Assembly (NCBI GenBank): GCA_964386405.1
Contig: CAYLRW010000005.1
Span: forward strand, 1 to 39,234
DNA length: 39,234 nt
Origin: RZYP01 sp964386405
GTDB taxonomy: Bacteria; Bacillota; Negativicutes; Acidaminococcales; Acidaminococcaceae
Direction: 5' to 3'
Made by a program: the position numbers and the translations under genes. The notes under the pieces were generated by a model. That model saw nothing but the letters and a program-made list of their open reading frames with translations, made no database searches and was not told the DNA's origin. This document shows positions 38,474-39,234 of the stretch, piece after piece (position 1 is the stretch's first letter; each line of letters begins with the position of its first letter).

Positions 38474-39234
38474 ATGGTGCAAGGACCAATGCTATTGGTT
38501 ATTCTGGCCGCAGCAATTTTATTTATCGTTTTAATGATTTCCAAATTTAGGGTGCATGCATTCTTAGCCTTATTACTATCGGCATTTTTAGTGGGTTTAA
38601 CAGCTGGAATGGATCCGGTAAAAGTTATCGGGGCTGTTGCAAAAGGATTCGGCGGTACAGCTGAAAAGATTGGTATCGTTATTATCGCTGGTACAATCAT
38701 TGGCGTTATGTTGGAACGCAGTGGCGCTGCCTTTACTATGGCGGAAACAGTGTTGAAAATTGTAGGTGAAAAAAGACCGGCATTAGCAATGAGTATTATC
38801 GGGTATATTGTATCAATTCCGGTATTTTGTGATTCTGGTTATGTTATTTTATCTTCTTTAAACAAATCTTTGGGAAAACGTACTGGCGTATCTATGGCTA
38901 CGATGGCCGTTGCTTTGTCAACCGGCTTGTATGCTACACATACATTAGTTCCACCAACTCCAGGACCTATTGCAGCGGCAAATGCTTTGCATGCTGATTT
39001 GGGTATGGTTATTCTGATGGGCTTGATCGTTGCTATTCCAATAGCCGGAGCCGGCTATCTTTGGGCAACTAAGTTTGCCAGCAAATTTGAAATAGAAGAT
39101 ACGACTGGCAAAACCTACGAAGAGTTAGTGTCGCAATTTGATAAACTGCCAGGTGTGCTGGTATCTTTTGCACCAATCGTCATTCCTATTCTTTTAATTG
39201 CTTTAAAATCTTTTGCTAATTTCCCAAGTTTGCC
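38474..39234 (+). CDS. GntP-family permease, 3' end beyond the window
   Basis: Partial: 253 complete codons are visible and the frame is open at the right edge. The protein is very hydrophobic from its start (MVQGPMLLVILAAAILFIVL). It has the GntP-family sequence IIAGTIIGVMLERSGAA, SIPVFCDSGYVILSSLNKSL and ATHTLVPPTPGPIAAANALHAD. GntP transporters import gluconate, glycerate or related hydroxy acids by proton symport; the substrate here is undetermined. ATG 38474 has AAGGAGAGG upstream. The gene lies after the tRNA-Val terminator and starts a new unit. Confidence 0.9.
   Translation, partial: MVQGPMLLVILAAAILFIVLMISKFRVHAFLALLLSAFLVGLTAGMDPVKVIGAVAKGFGGTAEKIGIVIIAGTIIGVMLERSGAAFTMAETVLKIVGEKRPALAMSIIGYIVSIPVFCDSGYVILSSLNKSLGKRTGVSMATMAVALSTGLYATHTLVPPTPGPIAAANALHADLGMVILMGLIVAIPIAGAGYLWATKFASKFEIEDTTGKTYEELVSQFDKLPGVLVSFAPIVIPILLIALKSFANFPSL

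Noticed and set aside
1..39234. CRISPR array, insertion sequence, prophage, toxin-antitoxin or defence island.
   Set aside because: No regularly spaced short repeats, transposase, integrase, phage structural or defence-type genes are visible; gene order looks chromosomal throughout.

Overview
The window is AT-rich chromosomal DNA of a low-GC Firmicute. Strong Shine-Dalgarno sequences, many TTG/GTG starts, a CggR-controlled glycolytic operon, the secG-esterase-rnr-smpB-ssrA neighbourhood and the riboswitch classes all fit. The K+-type membrane pyrophosphatase and the GntP and MFS permeases suggest an anaerobe, perhaps of the Negativicutes (Acidaminococcaceae-like). That placement is inference; no rRNA is present. 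Almost all genes are on the + strand; one orphan gene (28107-28889) is on the - strand.

Layout. (1) 1-430 has no convincing protein gene. It carries two near-identical terminator-centred repeats 270 bp apart, with a foldable RNA between them. (2) 527-1777 is an ACS-type MFS permease. (3) 1853-3004 is a queuosine-precursor module: a preQ1-I-like riboswitch with terminator, then queT and queF. (4) 3100-10180 is the central glycolytic operon: a CggR-type operator, cggR, gap, an in-frame pgk-tpi fusion, gpmI and eno. (5) 10234-17930 holds secG, hppA, an Est30-like esterase, a hotdog thioesterase, rnr, smpB, an L,D-transpeptidase and tmRNA. (6) 18211-22633 encodes two c-di-GMP enzymes: GAF-GGDEF-HD-GYP, and a membrane PAS-PAS-GGDEF*-EAL protein whose reading frame is broken at an A6 tract. 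(7) 22784-28060 has a secreted PepSY-like protein, two small proteins, a Mn2+-riboswitch-controlled TerC protein, a flavoprotein, an SDR and RmuC. (8) 28107-30510 is a divergent pair, an unknown protein and a lipoprotein phosphoesterase, around a palindrome-rich control region. (9) 30520-34503 has a second Mn2+-riboswitch-controlled exporter (UPF0016), an NSS transporter and a NiaP-like transporter. (10) 34713-38157 has a small GGDEF protein and a P-type ATPase behind a NiCo (czcD) riboswitch. (11) 38242 to the end holds tRNA-Val and a GntP permease cut by the window edge.

How the genes work together. Lower glycolysis/gluconeogenesis is one regulated transcription unit ending in eno. The rnr-smpB-ssrA set makes the trans-translation and RNA-quality-control machinery. 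Metal homeostasis is the main regulatory theme: two yybP-ykoY elements and one czcD-type element each precede a predicted metal exporter. Three c-di-GMP enzymes (two predicted cyclases and an EAL phosphodiesterase) lie within 18 kb.

No CRISPR array, insertion sequence, prophage or obvious defence system was seen. The best leads for something undescribed are the tandem RNA/terminator repeat at the left edge, the A AAA AAC frame break in the EAL protein, the direct PGK-TIM fusion, and the NiCo-riboswitch-controlled P-type ATPase with an unusual PEEFP / DPTCS metal-site signature. Functions are read from motifs recognised by eye; no database search was possible.
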